DNA of 64,000 bases from Dendrophyllia cribrosa (lineage: Eukaryota; Cnidaria; Anthozoa; Scleractinia; Dendrophylliidae), in NCBI GenBank assembly GCA_024195265.1, contig JAJLRJ010000009.1, positions 36,313,710-36,377,709 on the forward strand. The letters run 5' to 3'. Positions 34,850 to 47,883 of the stretch are shown here, piece by piece (the stretch's first letter is position 1; every line of letters begins with the position of its first letter). The notes under the pieces were generated by a model. The model saw only the letters and a list, made by a program, of their open reading frames with translations. It made no database searches and was not told the DNA's origin. A program made the translations under genes and the position numbers.

Positions 34850-37800
34850 TGATTTGACCAAAAGGCGCAAATATTCGCGTTGTGTCGCAGTGTTTCTTAG
34901 CGAAGCTGAATGAATTCTGGTTAAAAGTTTCAACCGCTCGACACGGAGTGAATGATGAAGCACAATTTTCCAAAAATGCTTTCTAGAAATCACATCTGGA
35001 ATATCATATAGACTTCATACTTCCTCAGAAAAGTTTCTGATCTTTGTTTTAAGCTGATTGAAACTAAACGATCTCACTATTACGGCTGTAGAAACTAAAA
35101 CGAGCAAGTTTGTTAACAACAGCGATCGATTCAGCTCGTACTTCAGAAATTGATTTGAAAATTGGGTGCTGATGACTCGTACACTCTGTTGAGCCCTAAA
35201 TATGGACGCACGCCCGGCCGAATCACGCCACATCACGTGCCCCAGAAAGGATATGAGTCCAAAGTGTCATGTTGATGTCTCATGTTGTGTCTGGCTACGA
35301 TTCTACTGTGTTGAGTTCTATCTCGTGTCATGTTGATGTCTTGCAAAGTTTTTATACGTAGTATCAGCCTTGCTTCTTTGTTTGTTTGCCCACTGCTATT
35401 TTTGGCTGTTTAGATCTTTTACAGATCCTACGTTCACTAGCATCATTTTCGTTCGCGGTCTTGTGCTTATTCTATTTTTATTCGTGCACGTAGTCACTAC
35501 TCTGTCCCATATTCTTACGTAGGGGAAAGCTCTATGTATATAACTTAAAATTAATTATAGCGCTGCTTCAGTGTTGTATAAGAAATGGCGCGAGGTAAAT
35601 ATTGCAATAAGCCTTTTTCCTGAATAAAAGGTTATATATCTCGATATTTTTTTCCAAACGGTGATTTGTTATCAATGTATTGAATTATAAAACAGGATAA
35701 AACAGTTATAATGCTCAAGCTTGCGCAATATCGCCTGATTTTTGCCGACTCGGCCGCGCGCGCTTTCGCACTATAAAATATACGCTCTTCTGGCCGCGCG
35801 CCAGAAATAAAACAGTTTTCAAAAATTTCAAGGGGCTATGCCACCAGATATTAGTATGACTTCGAAAAGCCAAAAGACATATTTGTAACAAAGGAAATCT
35901 AAAACAATGGTTCAGTTTTGTAAACAATTACTATATTAATGTACTAAAACTACTTATGTGTGATTTTAGCAGCAGCCGGATGCCCAAGATGAAAATGGAT
36001 TGCAGCTTGAAACATTTTAGGCTAAATGTTTCAAGGGCTGGGTTCTTTCTCCCTGTAAGAATTCATTTTACTTCTCTTATAGGTTAAAAGAAAATTTGTG
36101 TACGATTTAAGGCACTTATCAGTATTTTCAGCACAGTTTTGACCAAAAGTGAGCCCAATCCTCGTAACATAGCCTCTTTAAAGATATGAGAGAAGCTGAT
36201 TGTCGTACAATATAAATCGTTTTATTCAGTGAACCGGCTGAAGTTGTGCAGTTCGGCCAAAAATCTTCCAAATACTCTGAAAATTCAAGAATAAAGATTC
36301 GATATTCAGCGATTCTCAAAAATGCTAACAAATCCAATTCGAAAACTTTCTGGTGATCTCGTGTGTGTGAGTCTTTTCTTTTTCATTTTGGAATGCCAGA
36401 AGAAGGGATTTACAGTTTACGATATGCGGTATCACCTGCTTTTAGAAACGAAAAGCTCTTAGAAACAACAAAGTGCCAGAGGGCATTCTAAGTTATTCTT
36501 CCCTTTGTGCTGTCAGTGAATGAAATATATGAGAATAACTGTCATCCGTGTTTGCATTTAGTAATGAGAAATGCACGCAACTAAAAGAAACAAACTTCTT
36601 CACAAACCCAGCTCCCATCGGAACTAAAAGAATCAAAACCTGCATTCACTGTAGCAAACACCGTTTGTATGGCTCTATGACATCTCTTGCTAACACGTAA
36701 ACTGCAACTACACAAACATCGTTCAAAAGAAATATTTGATATTGATTACTCGTATTTCTCAGCATACGTTTTACATTTCAGTGTCTTTTCATTTTGCTAT
36801 GGTTTCCATCGAATGCACAGTGCGTTCTTTTAGATTATTTTTGTTGTTGGATGTTTCTCTAAATTAATTATAAAAAAAATAGATTTAAATTTAAAATTTA
36901 AAAATAATGACTTTATTCCAAATTTGCAGTAAAAACTGGAAATTCGAAAATGCATGATTGAAAGATAATATTATAACAGGATAAAAACAAGATTTAGTAA
37001 AATTTGGATATTTAAAATCAATTTTCGTGTTGGAAGCTATTCCCTTTTGGGAAAGAACCAAATATCGTCTAATCTGTTTATTTTGATACCACGGTAACGG
37101 AGTGTAAGAAATACGGTTGATTGATGGCAAGATTTTGTTCTTTTTAGTATAACTTTGAGTTAAGTGGGAAAAGGTTTTTTCCCTTTTGAGAATTATTATA
37201 ATTATTATTCCCATCTTTTCTGTTATGCGTAAACAGAATCGAGTTGCAAAAAATCTACCCATAGTATCATGAAAAGAAGAAAGCATGTGACCGAATCAAA
37301 TAAGGTTGAAATTGTCTTATGTTTTCAACATAAAATTTGATGATTACTTGCAATCAACTTTTTCGTTAATTACTAATATGTTTTTTTCTCGAACATCGTC
37401 GAGTAGTGATAAACGCATTATAAATATGTATGGCATTGAAACTACTTTGGTACAATTTCGCCACACGACGTTACTCGGGTCCTTTATGAAGCTAAACATA
37501 ACATTATCTCAATTTCATGAACTCCAAAATGTAGGCTTCTATTGACAAAAAGAGGCAAATGTAATGCGTAATATTAAAATACTGTAAAGACACTGCTTGG
37601 GTTACAAAGTCATCATATACCATTTATAACAGTTTATATGGTTTCTTTAACTCAAGCTGTTTCCTGTGAAATTTCCAGTTACTTCTCATTCGTTCAACTT
37701 GAGTATTATTCCGCCAATAGTTGGAGCTTGTGGGTATAAACAATTTGCGAAGTTAGGGTTCTTAAAAAGCTGTATACTGATTGAATAAGTTAAGCTGTCA

Positions 37801-39480
37801 AATCCTATTTATTTATTTTTTTTTTTTAAAAAAGTTCTTTCTGCTGATCAAAAAGAAACAAGCCTTGGTTCAGTTTCAAACGAGAAATTGAAAGTTTTAT
37901 CTTTAAGCATTCTATGTAGGTGCAGGTGTTTTAAAGCTTTAAATGACAATGCGTTTTGCGTTAATGTCTTCCTGAACTGAGTCAGTGCAGCTTTAGGGCA
38001 ATCCGGTATTTGCGTGAATAACGGAGGATCATGATTCTGTACTCTCGACAACAGCATCGTTTAATTAAAGGATCGATTTATCAAAGCATTCAAATCCTTA
38101 GATTGATGTTTAGGACATGAATCCACTAAGAAATTAAGAAATCCATGGGGGCCAACTTAGTTCTAAATGTATTCTAATGTAATTGAAATGTTATACGATG
38201 GTTATTCTTTGTTCAAAGATAGTACTGGCTAACATTTAGACCTCGTTTTAAAAATCGGTCCATAAAGTACAACAACTGACCTTCTAAAGTTGTAGCGTTG
38301 TTTTCCATCTTTATACAAAAGAAACCAGTTGAATTTCTCTTTTAAGCAGGTCGGTTGGAAAGAGCAAAGCGTGAAATGGGTCAAAGATACCGCAAATTTT
38401 GGTATCGGTTGCTGAAAAAATTATTTCGTTTAAACAATGAAATAAAAACAAGATCTCCCCCGCTAACTGGAAAACGTTTTCTAAGGCCTCCGATCTCTCT
38501 CTCTGCTGCAAAACTGCCAGTACTTTCAAGTTGTATGTTACATTTGGTGGTACAAGGCAAGGCAAAATTCTAGCTAAGTCGGGTAACCGTGGCAAATATG
38601 TATTCCATATGATGTTATCACACTTTATTTAAAGAGTCATTAAATGCTTTAAAATAAATATATCCTCGCTGTCTACGGCGTATGCAAATGTTAATTGCTA
38701 AAAACCGATAGGCCTTCAACAAATTACTTCTTTCTGAACGTCACATCTTCAATTTACATAAGGGAGAGAAATTTGTCACTTCTTGACAAGGAATAAATAG
38801 ACAGTTTTATAATTTCAAGTATACGTTTACACTGGCTTCCTCGATGTTTACTTCATTCAAAAAATTCATTCACGGCCTTAAAGTGACCCTTTATTCTATC
38901 TTTGTCGGCGTTTGAAAGGTAATACTTTCATTTCTGCAAGTCCATGTTGCAGAATCCTGATTTTTCAGTCATGACCAATAAGATTTAATAATACGTGACG
39001 ATAAACTGCTGATGTAACTGAATTAATGATAACGCCTTTAACAAATTACACAAATAATACATTCTCGCTTTGTCGCGGCCGGAAGAATTAACACTGAAAA
39101 AGATAGCCGAAAAAGTACAAACAACGTTGATGAAGTGACATGCATATTTAAGTCATAGATACGTCTGCTTCGATCAGTCGCATGTGCTTTTATATGTTTG
39201 TAAAGACAAATTTCATAAGGTCAATATTAAAGTTTGGAAAGTGGATGTTTCCACAGTAACCATATCAAAGCAGTGTTTCCCTTGTAATAAAGTCTTTAGT
39301 GAAACAAACGAAACGGCAATTAAGTGATTCTTACAGCAAAGAAAACAAAACAGAGAAATATGAAAAATAAAATAAAACGAAAAGTGTAATATTTTTGTGT
39401 GCTACATTTTTGCTTTGCAAAACACAGTTTCGTCGGGGGCTAAAACTAGAAATAATTTCAACTGTAAATAAAAAAGGTAG
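34850..39480. other. Intergenic, no supported gene
   Basis: Contains one dispersed repeat (35340-35480, sister of 21150-21280). Otherwise it is AT-rich DNA with short unconserved ORFs. The missing first exon of gene C could lie in the proximal part. Confidence 0.4.
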
Positions 39481-39490
39481 TTTAAAAATA

Positions 39491-40148
39491 ATGCATGGTT
39501 CAATTTCTACAGTTACCATCCCCCCCCCCCCCCCCCCCCCCCCCCCGGGCACACCCCCAAAGATTTGCCATTTTTTTTCTTCACTTGGCGTCCTAATCCC
39601 CACCCCCGTGCACAAAGAAAGAAGTAATTCCCCACCCCGGGACACTCAACAGCAAGCTGCACCGTTTCTTAAGAAGACAGAAATATTTATTATATAAATC
39701 CACCGAACAGTTTACAAAATAGACATGGACTGGACTAGACTCGTATGGTTACACCACAAAGATCAGGAAGTATCTCTCCCATTGTTTTTCTTCCTCCGCG
39801 TTTCTTTGCCTTTCATCGCTCCTCTCTTGCGTTTTTTTCGTGTACTGAGGATGTGTTCTTCCCAACACTTCACATCATCCACTGGCAGGCTTTAACTTTG
39901 CCAAATTGTTTTCCTCCAGCCAATTACTAACAAATTGTAAGGATTTCCCAGCAAAGAAGTCCGCTTGTTGAGTCATGTCGTCGGCCATGTGCTTCGCCCC
40001 ATAATTCCTTGCGTACCTAGATTATCCCCACCCCCTACCCCCGAGACAAGACTGTTTGCAAAATTCCCCACCCCCGGGCCACAGGAGCCGACTTTGTCCC
40101 GGGGGTTGCCCGGGAGGGTATGGTAACTGTAGGAATTGAACCATGCAT
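39491..40148. mobile_element. Non-autonomous transposon with ATGCATGGTTCAATT termini and C-rich ends
   Basis: Left ATGCATGGTTCAATTTCTAC and right GTAGGAATTGAACCATGCAT are inverted with one mismatch. Similarity continues over AGTTACCAT. A 27-C homopolymer (39520-39546) sits just inside the left end, with CCCACCCCCGGG motifs near both ends. Confidence 0.65.
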
Positions 40149-40549
40149 AATTAAACACAAAAACAGTAATGCACGCTCCGGGTAATGGGCTCCTGACACA
40201 ACGTAAGACCTACCATCGAACCCGACATTTTGGCGCGTTCGGTGGGCATTCACAGGATCTTGAGAAGGTGAGTGAAGAGTTATTTACCATATTAGCCGAT
40301 AGATCGATTTTTCGCCTGCTGGCGTTGATTTAAACCGTGTAAAATATGCCAAAGTATCTTACTTTTGACGATTTAAAAATGTTTTTTTTAATTGTTGTTT
40401 GAATATTTTACAGAATTTCCCTACGGTGGGGGAATTTGAATGCAAATTTTTACCCTAGGGTGACAAAATTGACCAAAATGTGAAGGGAAAATGTCAAACC
40501 CCGTGGGTATGCCGGATTCCCCGCTTCCCCCCTCCCCCCTCACCCCCCA

Positions 40550-40572
40550 CCCCCCCCCCCCCCCCCCCCCCC
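40550..40572. repeat. Poly-C tract, 23 bp
   Basis: C homopolymer within a C-rich stretch (40520-40572). Confidence 0.9.
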
Positions 40573-41066
40573 ATCTCCCCGGAGGAAACCATTTGACAGG
40601 TGCATAACATGATTGGTCATGTACATTGATTCCAAGTAGTTCTAACGTTTTTGCTTTGTTTTAACGCTTTCCGCAGAATTTTTACGTATAAATTTTCATT
40701 GGTATAAGTTGCATACCCTCAGTAGTAAGTCCCGGTTAACAAAAGCGTGTTGTCAAATAACTTTCGTGGGGGTTAACGAAGAGCTAATAATAGCATGCGG
40801 AGGATGGGTAGAAAATGAACTTGTATGGGTGAACCACGTGGATATGGAAGCGAGCAATATAAATAGCTCGAATTCCCAAAAGGAAATTGCGAACAACGTT
40901 GCCATGCTGTAATGTCATGAAATTCAACTTTTATACGTTTACCCCATATCGATAAAGCATTGGATATTTTTTTAAATGTAAACAAACTGACTCATGCCAT
41001 CAAAGGAAATTAAAACACCCTTTACTTGACTATTTAATATCCACAAATGAACTATTCTAAGTTTTA

Positions 41067-41300
41067 TTAAAGGGGCAGTATCACGAGGTTCCACGCGCGG
41101 CACTGTTCACTATTCTTGCACCGGAATTTTGGACATATCACTGTTAAAAGTGATTTTTTTTCTTTCTTCCGGCTGTCAAAACGGATTTTTTGATTCAACA
41201 AATACCTCCACTTCTCGACGGCCTTTTTGAATTTGCGGAATCAAACTTGAAAACTGGGCCGACGTTTTCAAGTTTCGACCTAGTGATACTGCCCCTTTAA
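41067..41300. mobile_element. TTAA-flanked MITE (piggyBac-like ends)
   Basis: Perfect 18-bp inverted ends TTAAAGGGGCAGTATCAC / GTGATACTGCCCCTTTAA, 234 bp in total. The TTAA at each edge is compatible with a TTAA target duplication. Assignment to piggyBac is inference from the target site only. Confidence 0.65.
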
Positions 41301-41910
41301 CAACAAAAGCTAGCATTTTCTGTCAGTTTACACTTAAAATATTAAGTATTTGATTGTCAGTGAAAAATGTTTCCTGTACAAAAACAAAAACGTGATTCTT
41401 GAGAATTGTGCTGTATTTGGCCTTAGGTTAATCTATTAAGATAAAGGCTTTTTCGACTTCTTATAAGCAAAAATTGTATCTTTCACGAAAATCAATGCTC
41501 TGTTTGCATTAATTGAGTTAAAAATGATGCATGTCAATTAGGTGAAATAAACCTCGCGACATCACGAAACATACAATAAAAGACTGACCGCTTCATCTTT
41601 CAAGTGCCATCAATTTTCCTCAATGCCAAAAATATATATTTTGATATTTTTTGTTGCGCTATTCAATGGCGGCAAATTTACTTAGCCGCTTTCCATGCGT
41701 GAATCGCGTGCACCTTGCTGTTTGCGATAAATCTTGACGTCATACTTAAGTGCATTCGAACAAAACACGGAAACTGATTACTTTTAATCAGTATTGCTTG
41801 AACATTTAAAAGCTTAATCCGCTCAGGAGCAGCGTCTAATGTTAACATTCTACGCAAAAGGAAGGACTACTTGGAATAGCTAGACACTTCCTCTCGAAGT
41901 TAAGAACAGA

Positions 41911-42957
41911 ATGTTAAACTTTACTTATGGAAGTCTGACGAACACAAGCCAAGACAAGGTACAAGAATGCTGTAGTAGTTTAGACACTTTCTTTCGCAAT
42001 GCAGACAGTGATATTATTACCCTCTCAGACACAATACTTTGTGTGCTTAACGTTGTATTCAGCTGCGTTGCAGTGATTGCTAACATCATTGTACTCTACG
42101 CTTTGTACAAAGCTACTTCGTTAAATCCGACTTCAAAAGCGTTGTTATGCAGTCTCGCTCTGTCGGATCTGGGTGTCGGCGCTATGGTGCAGCCACTGTT
42201 TGTAGCTTATAGATGGGCGCAGATCGAAGGCAATCTCCTGGAAGCATGCACTGCAGGAATCATCTCTCACATCGAAGGAAGTCATTTTTCAGCAGTTTCC
42301 TTTCTCACGATGACAGCAATCAGCGTTGATCGGCTTCTCGCTCTACTTCTTCGCGTTCAATATCAGTCTACCGTAACACTGAGACGGGTCATCATTGTTC
42401 TTGTTGTGATATGGATATCAGGCGGTGTGTGGGCTGAGTCGTGGTTACGAGATCAAAACACCTATACAATAATCAGCATAATCTACATTCCAGTCTGCTT
42501 CTCCGTAACCTTCTTCTCTTACTTGAAAATATATCTTCTTCTCCGCAAGCAAGCTTGTAAGATGGGAAGGCATGTGAACCCGTTGAAATGCATACGAAAA
42601 ACGAATTATATGAACTTCTCCCGGTACAAGAGATCCGTTGCTAGTATGTTCTACCTATTTTGCACGTTTTTGGTGTCATTTCTTCCTTACTTAGCCCATA
42701 AACTTGCAGTAACTATCGAAGGCTGGTGCACCTCTACGTCGGTTTTGTTCAGTGTTGGATTAACCATGGTCTACTTAAATAGCTCGATAAATCCGTTGAT
42801 TTATTGTTGGAGAATAGCAGAAGTGAAACAAATTGTCCTTCAAGTCCTATGCCACTGTCGGGGCACTTCTGTATCCTTGAATAAGGTCAAATTTACTTCT
42901 AACCGAAAACAAGTTCAAATTTTGGCTCCTCGACCTCGTGAAATCGCAGTCGTGTGA
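41911..42957 (+). CDS. GPCR gene D: single-exon class A receptor, 348 aa
   Basis: Complete intron-less ORF with ATG at 41911, stop at 42955-42957 and an AATAAA at 42997-43002. The extracellular N-terminus of about 40 residues has two N-glycosylation sequons (NFT, NTS). TM1 has IANIIV (N1.50), TM2 SLALSD (D2.50). The TM3 Cys is in EACTAG, followed by a DRL variant of DRY after SV. TM4 Trp lies in VVIWIS, and ECL2 is very short. TM6 has SFLPY without the CWxP tryptophan, TM7 NSSINPLIYCW, then a CHC palmitoylation-like pair. Lack of introns, DRL, the short ECL2 and the TM6 motif place it in a subfamily apart from genes A-C. Similar cnidarian orphans group loosely with melanocortin/adenosine-type receptors, which is inference. 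Ligand unknown. Confidence 0.9.
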   Translation: MLNFTYGSLTNTSQDKVQECCSSLDTFFRNADSDIITLSDTILCVLNVVFSCVAVIANIIVLYALYKATSLNPTSKALLCSLALSDLGVGAMVQPLFVAYRWAQIEGNLLEACTAGIISHIEGSHFSAVSFLTMTAISVDRLLALLLRVQYQSTVTLRRVIIVLVVIWISGGVWAESWLRDQNTYTIISIIYIPVCFSVTFFSYLKIYLLLRKQACKMGRHVNPLKCIRKTNYMNFSRYKRSVASMFYLFCTFLVSFLPYLAHKLAVTIEGWCTSTSVLFSVGLTMVYLNSSINPLIYCWRIAEVKQIVLQVLCHCRGTSVSLNKVKFTSNRKQVQILAPRPREIAVV

Positions 42958-42996
42958 GAGTTAGTTCTTGAAGGACTAAAGACAGCTTTTATGTTG

Positions 42997-43002
42997 AATA
43001 AA
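42997..43002 (+). terminator. Poly(A) signal of GPCR gene D
   Basis: AATAAA 40 bp downstream of the stop codon. Confidence 0.6.
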
Positions 43003-43488
43003 ATCTCCACCGCGGTCAAACGTCCAAGGCGTTTTTCGTTTTATTTAGTGGGATTTTATTTAATATTAAATGGAAATACGGGCAAGGATGTATAAAAAAA
43101 ATTAGTTGACGTTACTATCTTTTCATTTTTCTCAAAATGATGAGCTTTTTTCCGTTGAAAACTGACCAAAACTCTTTGCGCCTGATCAAAATAATGTTTG
43201 CAAATGGCGCTGACAATTCTGCAGTTCACAGTTTTTAAACGCTTAAAACCTTTTTTGAATTGGTAAACTTTCAAAACGGCGTTTGGTAAATTGACAGTGT
43301 ATTGGCAATATATTAAACTTTAAACAGTAAAAATGACAACCTTAACTTTTAAGTACTTTGCTTAACTTTTGCAAATTTCTCTCGTTTGACCGCGATTAAA
43401 ATAAAATCAGGGGCATCCATGCAGCGAGGACTGTTCGAGAAAACGCTTGGAATTGCGTTGCACTGTTTTCCATATCATTTTACTGCCT

Positions 43489-43706
43489 TTAACCCTTTCA
43501 CTCCCAGACTGGGTCAATTATGGAGACATGTGATGAGGTTCTAACTTTTGTGTCTGTGGACGAAATGTTATGGTGTGACCTTTCAAATGAAACCTCTTTA
43601 GCAGTACTTTTTCATGGTACCATTTTGTTTTTCAATATTTTACAAAATGAAATTTAGGATTTTTCTTGAATTTTGATTTTTGGCACTCTTGGGTGTTAAA
43701 GGGTTA
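43489..43706. mobile_element. MITE copy 2 of the CACTCCCAG family
   Basis: 218 bp from TTAACCCTTTCACTCCCAG to GGGTGTTAAAGGGTTAA. Same orientation and body as 3313-3511. Confidence 0.7.
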
Positions 43707-43851
43707 AAGGAAACCATCTGAAAGCTAATACAGTTTGAACTTTTCATTTTGGGGTAAGCAATCTAATCCTCTGAATTTACTAGTTGCTTTTACCCTTCCG
43801 AAAATCCTAGCTGACCTTTCAAACCCAAAACGACAGTTTTTATCCCTAGGA

Positions 43852-44152
43852 AAACAAAAGGCGTTAAAATTTCCGATGTTACGAAAGTATGAGACGACAT
43901 TTTACTAAAGAAAGCCGAACAGCTTTCGAACATCTTCCGAACATTTTCCGAACACTTTTTACTCCTTCCGAAAACAAAAGGCGTTCAATTTTCCGATGTT
44001 ACGAAAGTTTGAGGCGACATTTCACTAAAGAAATCCGAACAGCTTCCGATCATCTTCCGAACATGTTCCGAACACTTTTTATCACTTCCGAAAACAAAGG
44101 GCGTAACATTTTCCGATGTTACGAAAGTTTGAGATGAGACATTTTACTTATG
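43852..44152. repeat. 120-bp tandem repeat, ~2.5 copies
   Basis: The block TTCCGATGTTACGAAAGT recurs at 43871, 43991 and 44111, exactly 120 bp apart. Intervening sequence is similar (CCGAACA motifs). Since 120 is a multiple of 3, an 82-codon repeat ORF appears; it has no other support. Confidence 0.85.
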
Positions 44153-44602
44153 AACTGACTGTAGTTTTTCTCTGATATATTACGAATTTTTAAGATTACT
44201 AACATTCCCTGGAACAGCTTTTCAACGAAACGATTTATATTTGTTAGTTTGCCTCTTGATAAGTTCGTAAATAAGACGTTAAACTCCATAGAACTTTTAG
44301 TTTCTCTTTGGTATGCAAACTGGTGGTAATTGCAAACGTTTGAGGAAACTATAATTAATTTAGGGGCCCGTTTCTCGACTGAAGTCCCGATAACTTTTCG
44401 GACTCGGAACGCTTTCTGATGTGCGCAATGTTTCCAAGATTTTGTTCGTTTTGAAAGCTAAGCAGTACAATTCTACGTTCACTTCACGAAACAAGTCGGG
44501 TTGGTTTGCGAGCTAAAATCTACACTGCCATTCTAGAGCTTCTGATTTTAAGATACAGCTCAATGGCGGCGCCCGAAAAGTGCCCAGTGGGACCTGTTTC
44601 TC

Positions 44603-44926
44603 GGGTGCGATCCATTCGACCTAAATTTTCATAAATTCCGAATCGAAAGGAACAGACATTTTCCGGGGAAAGTGCTTAGAAATTTCGAAAACTGTCGCAC
44701 TACCGAACTGCGAACCATTTAACCGAAATTTTCGGAAATTCCGTGAAGGAAACCAAATGGAACGGAAATTTTCGGGACGAATGTTTCGAAAATGTGGGAA
44801 TACCTCGAGAGGTTGTCATCTTTTAAAACCGAAAATTCCGGAAACACCGTAAAGTACTGTTCCATTTGCCACCGAAATCACTTATCAGAAATTCTAATCG
44901 GAATTTAGGTCGAATGAATCGCGCCC
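44603..44926. mobile_element. MITE, GCGCGATTCATTCGACC family, copy 1
   Basis: Left GGGTGCGATCCATTCGACCT and right AGGTCGAATGAATCGCGCCC are inverted repeats. The interior is full of GGAAATTTTCGG-type motifs. Sister copy at 55751-56061. Confidence 0.7.
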
Positions 44927-45885
44927 TCTTCGTCTCTATAAATCTGAGATATTTGTGCCGCAGTCCTGCAGACAGGACGTTCCCAGTCTTAATCATTGGA
45001 TTGAAAACACGGAAAACAAAATATATCTTTACCTGTTTTTACCTTGCTTGTGCATGGTAAGAATATCCCTTTTTTGACCTTTTTACTTTCAAGTCAACTG
45101 ACATTAAAAACCCAAAATTTATTTTGTAAAACCTGGAATTAACCAAATGTGCAACGAGGTGTACTGCTCAATAAGAAGTCATTTTATTTAAATGGTCATA
45201 CTATAGGATCGTTTTAACACGGATTTGCCATTAAGAACCGCCTGTCTTCATGAAAAAGGTTTTACCCTAAAGGGTTCCTTTTACAGGCGTTAGTTTGTGA
45301 AATAAAGTAATCTTCCATTTAATAGTAATTATGGTAAAAAGGTTATGCAGCAATAATATTTATTTGTTTAAACCGCTTCTGATATAGCACACCTTATTCC
45401 GAAAACACGAATAATTTGCCAAAGACTTGCTCGATCAATACTAACCTAAACTTGTTTAGGATTGTGTTTTTCCTGTAAATGAATAATCAGGCTTCATTTC
45501 GTCTCCTTTTTACTTCTTCAGTGCTGATTAATTTACTTCTATTATACATATACAGCGCAGGAAACTTGGCACATTACTCGCTGCATTTGGTTATTTTTGT
45601 CATCAGATACAACTGATATTGAATTAGGTTAAACAAGAGATTGATTCACAGTGTATACAAACATGCACTCGTGATATTGGCCAGAACACAACTGGGGTGA
45701 TATTGCATTTATCAACTGTGTTTTGTGATGCATTAAATATGATAAAATATGTATATTAAAGATGTTATATTATATCAGTTATAGAATGTAAATAGAACGA
45801 CATAAAATAAATATTATTGCCATGTTGTCTTTTCCGTTTGTTGTAAATCGATAAAAAGTCGGCTTAAAGCTCTCTTTAAAGCCTG

Positions 45886-46100
45886 GTTGCCATATAATTG
45901 TAATCGTTGTAATTCAGTCGGCGACCGTGTCGCCGATCAAGTCTTACGACAATTTCGACTTAAAGGAAACTCGAGTTGTAATTGTTGTAATTTAGTCGGC
46001 GATGATCGGCGACTGTTGCAGAAAAGTTGAAACAGTTCAACTTCTAAAACAGTTACAACAATCGCCATTAGGAGTTACGTTCCTAGGCAGCCGAGGCAAG
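45886..46100. repeat. GTCGGCGA-rich repeat with internal duplications
   Basis: GTTGTAATTCAGTCGGCGA occurs at about 45909 and in near-identical form at 45984-46003. Its reverse complement lies at 46346-46368. The left edge TGGTTGCCATATAAT resembles the ends of the GATCGCAA element at 10443-10542. Confidence 0.5.
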
Positions 46101-46731
46101 CAGCAACACCTAGCCTTTTGGTATTACAATATAAACCTTTTACTTAACTGTGCCATCGAACGTTTTAATTAACGTTTTTACGACAGCGTGCTCGATTAGA
46201 GAAGAACAGAATATGAATTAATTACGTGTACGTTACCAAACCGCCCGCATGCGCAGTTTCAACGTAAATCGGTGATTGCTAAACCGAGAAGTCCTGAGTG
46301 CCAGGGGAAAATCGGCGTCTGAATTACCACAATCAAACTATATAGAAACACGTCTGTCGCCGACTGAATTACAACAATTAATTAAATATTATTATTGTTC
46401 CGTGGTTCAAACTTATAGTTTAGTATCCGAATTAAATTGCTTTTTTTGGTGTGTATCTCTGGCCCATTTCATTTGAGCACGTTTTGGAAGATTTCTTTGC
46501 TCTGCATAAGTTATTTTTCAAACTCATCTTTCAATGTTAAAAGATCAAAGCCCAACTAAGGTTTACGTTTTACGCTTCCGTCAATCCTAGTTATGGCAAC
46601 AAACATTGGACCCATAAAAACAGAAACTGACTATTGAAAATGGATGGAAATCCATTTTTTCTTATCATGTCTTCTTATCATAATATAGTGTCACCAATTA
46701 GTGTGTAAACGCTACTACTACTACTACCACA

Positions 46732-46827
46732 AGGGGCGGATCCAGGATTTTTTTTTAGGGGGTGGCTACGGGTATATATATATACCAAATCCACCCCCAC
46801 ACACCCCCTCTGTATCCGCCCGCCCCT
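46732..46827. mobile_element. Small MITE with AGGGGCGGATCCAGGA ends
   Basis: Left AGGGGCGGATCCAGGATTTT and right TATCCGCCCGCCCCT are imperfect inverted repeats around a short TATATATA core. GGGGCGGATCC ends resemble hAT-type MITEs, an inference. Confidence 0.5.
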
Positions 46828-47883
46828 GTACCGCTAATCACAACTCAAAAACATGACCTTTTTTTCACTGTTTTGCATAAAGCATCCGTGTTTCCTGAGA
46901 CGTAAAGTAAAAAGTTCGCGTGTCATTGAAAAGTGCAGTTAAGGAATTCAGAAGTGTCATGCCAAAATATTACAAGTTCCGGATTGTCATAAAAGTTGCA
47001 TTACACATTTCACGTGAAATGTGATTTCTTTTACCTTTAATTCACTCGCCTGCTTGATAATTCTCTAAAACTCCGCTTCGGTTCTGAAATCCGAATAGGA
47101 AATATTTCCCCCATTGACAAAAACGTATGAAGTTCCTCCACTATAGCGGCTTCTGAGTATTCCTTAATTATTATCCCTGTCTTGAGTTGCAAACCGTGAA
47201 AAAATGCAGAGAAAAACGACGTTGCAAATGGTTTTCTCCGCTAATCCCGCTAATCATAACAAGAACTGCAGCTGACGTGACATTGGCCATGTAGCCGCGC
47301 GAAAAACAAAGCCTCGATTTCAAAATTGCTAAGATCCCGGATAATGCGTGACGTCATACGCGCATGTTTTGCGACGTCATACGCGTCCGCGAGCGAGCCC
47401 TACGCAGCGAACACACATGGACGGACGCGCGCCCTCGAAACATTCCGCTAGCCATGACCATGAAAAATGACGGGCATAGGTTCTATGAGTACGGAGCTAC
47501 ACGAGCGGGCCTTCGGCCCGCGAGAGCTCCGCTATAAAATCCAAAACCTGTTTTGTGAACATAAAATCGCTTTTCAACCTATGTAATGAATGAACACATA
47601 AAAATGAACAACAAAATCTTCTTTTTATTCAAATATCCATTAGGCCGTCCCCCATTTTTTCTCCGTTTACTGTCGAATGCGTTTCCTAATTTTGGGAGAG
47701 GCTGTACCTTTCCAAACAAGCTCAGTGATTGGTTAACGAAACAATAGGTTAAACAACAGAAACAATAGCCCTAGACCTAAACACAATAGAAGCTACAGTA
47801 CTACGGGGCCAATAAAAATAGAGGTCTGGAAGAGCTACAGTACTACTCCTAATTTTGGGTCCGTCGGTCGCATTAAAACAACA

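Noticed and set aside
38311..38595. Overlapping ORFs on both strands (94 and 72 codons)
   Set aside because: No motif, no splice context and no repeat or gene neighbour to support either strand.
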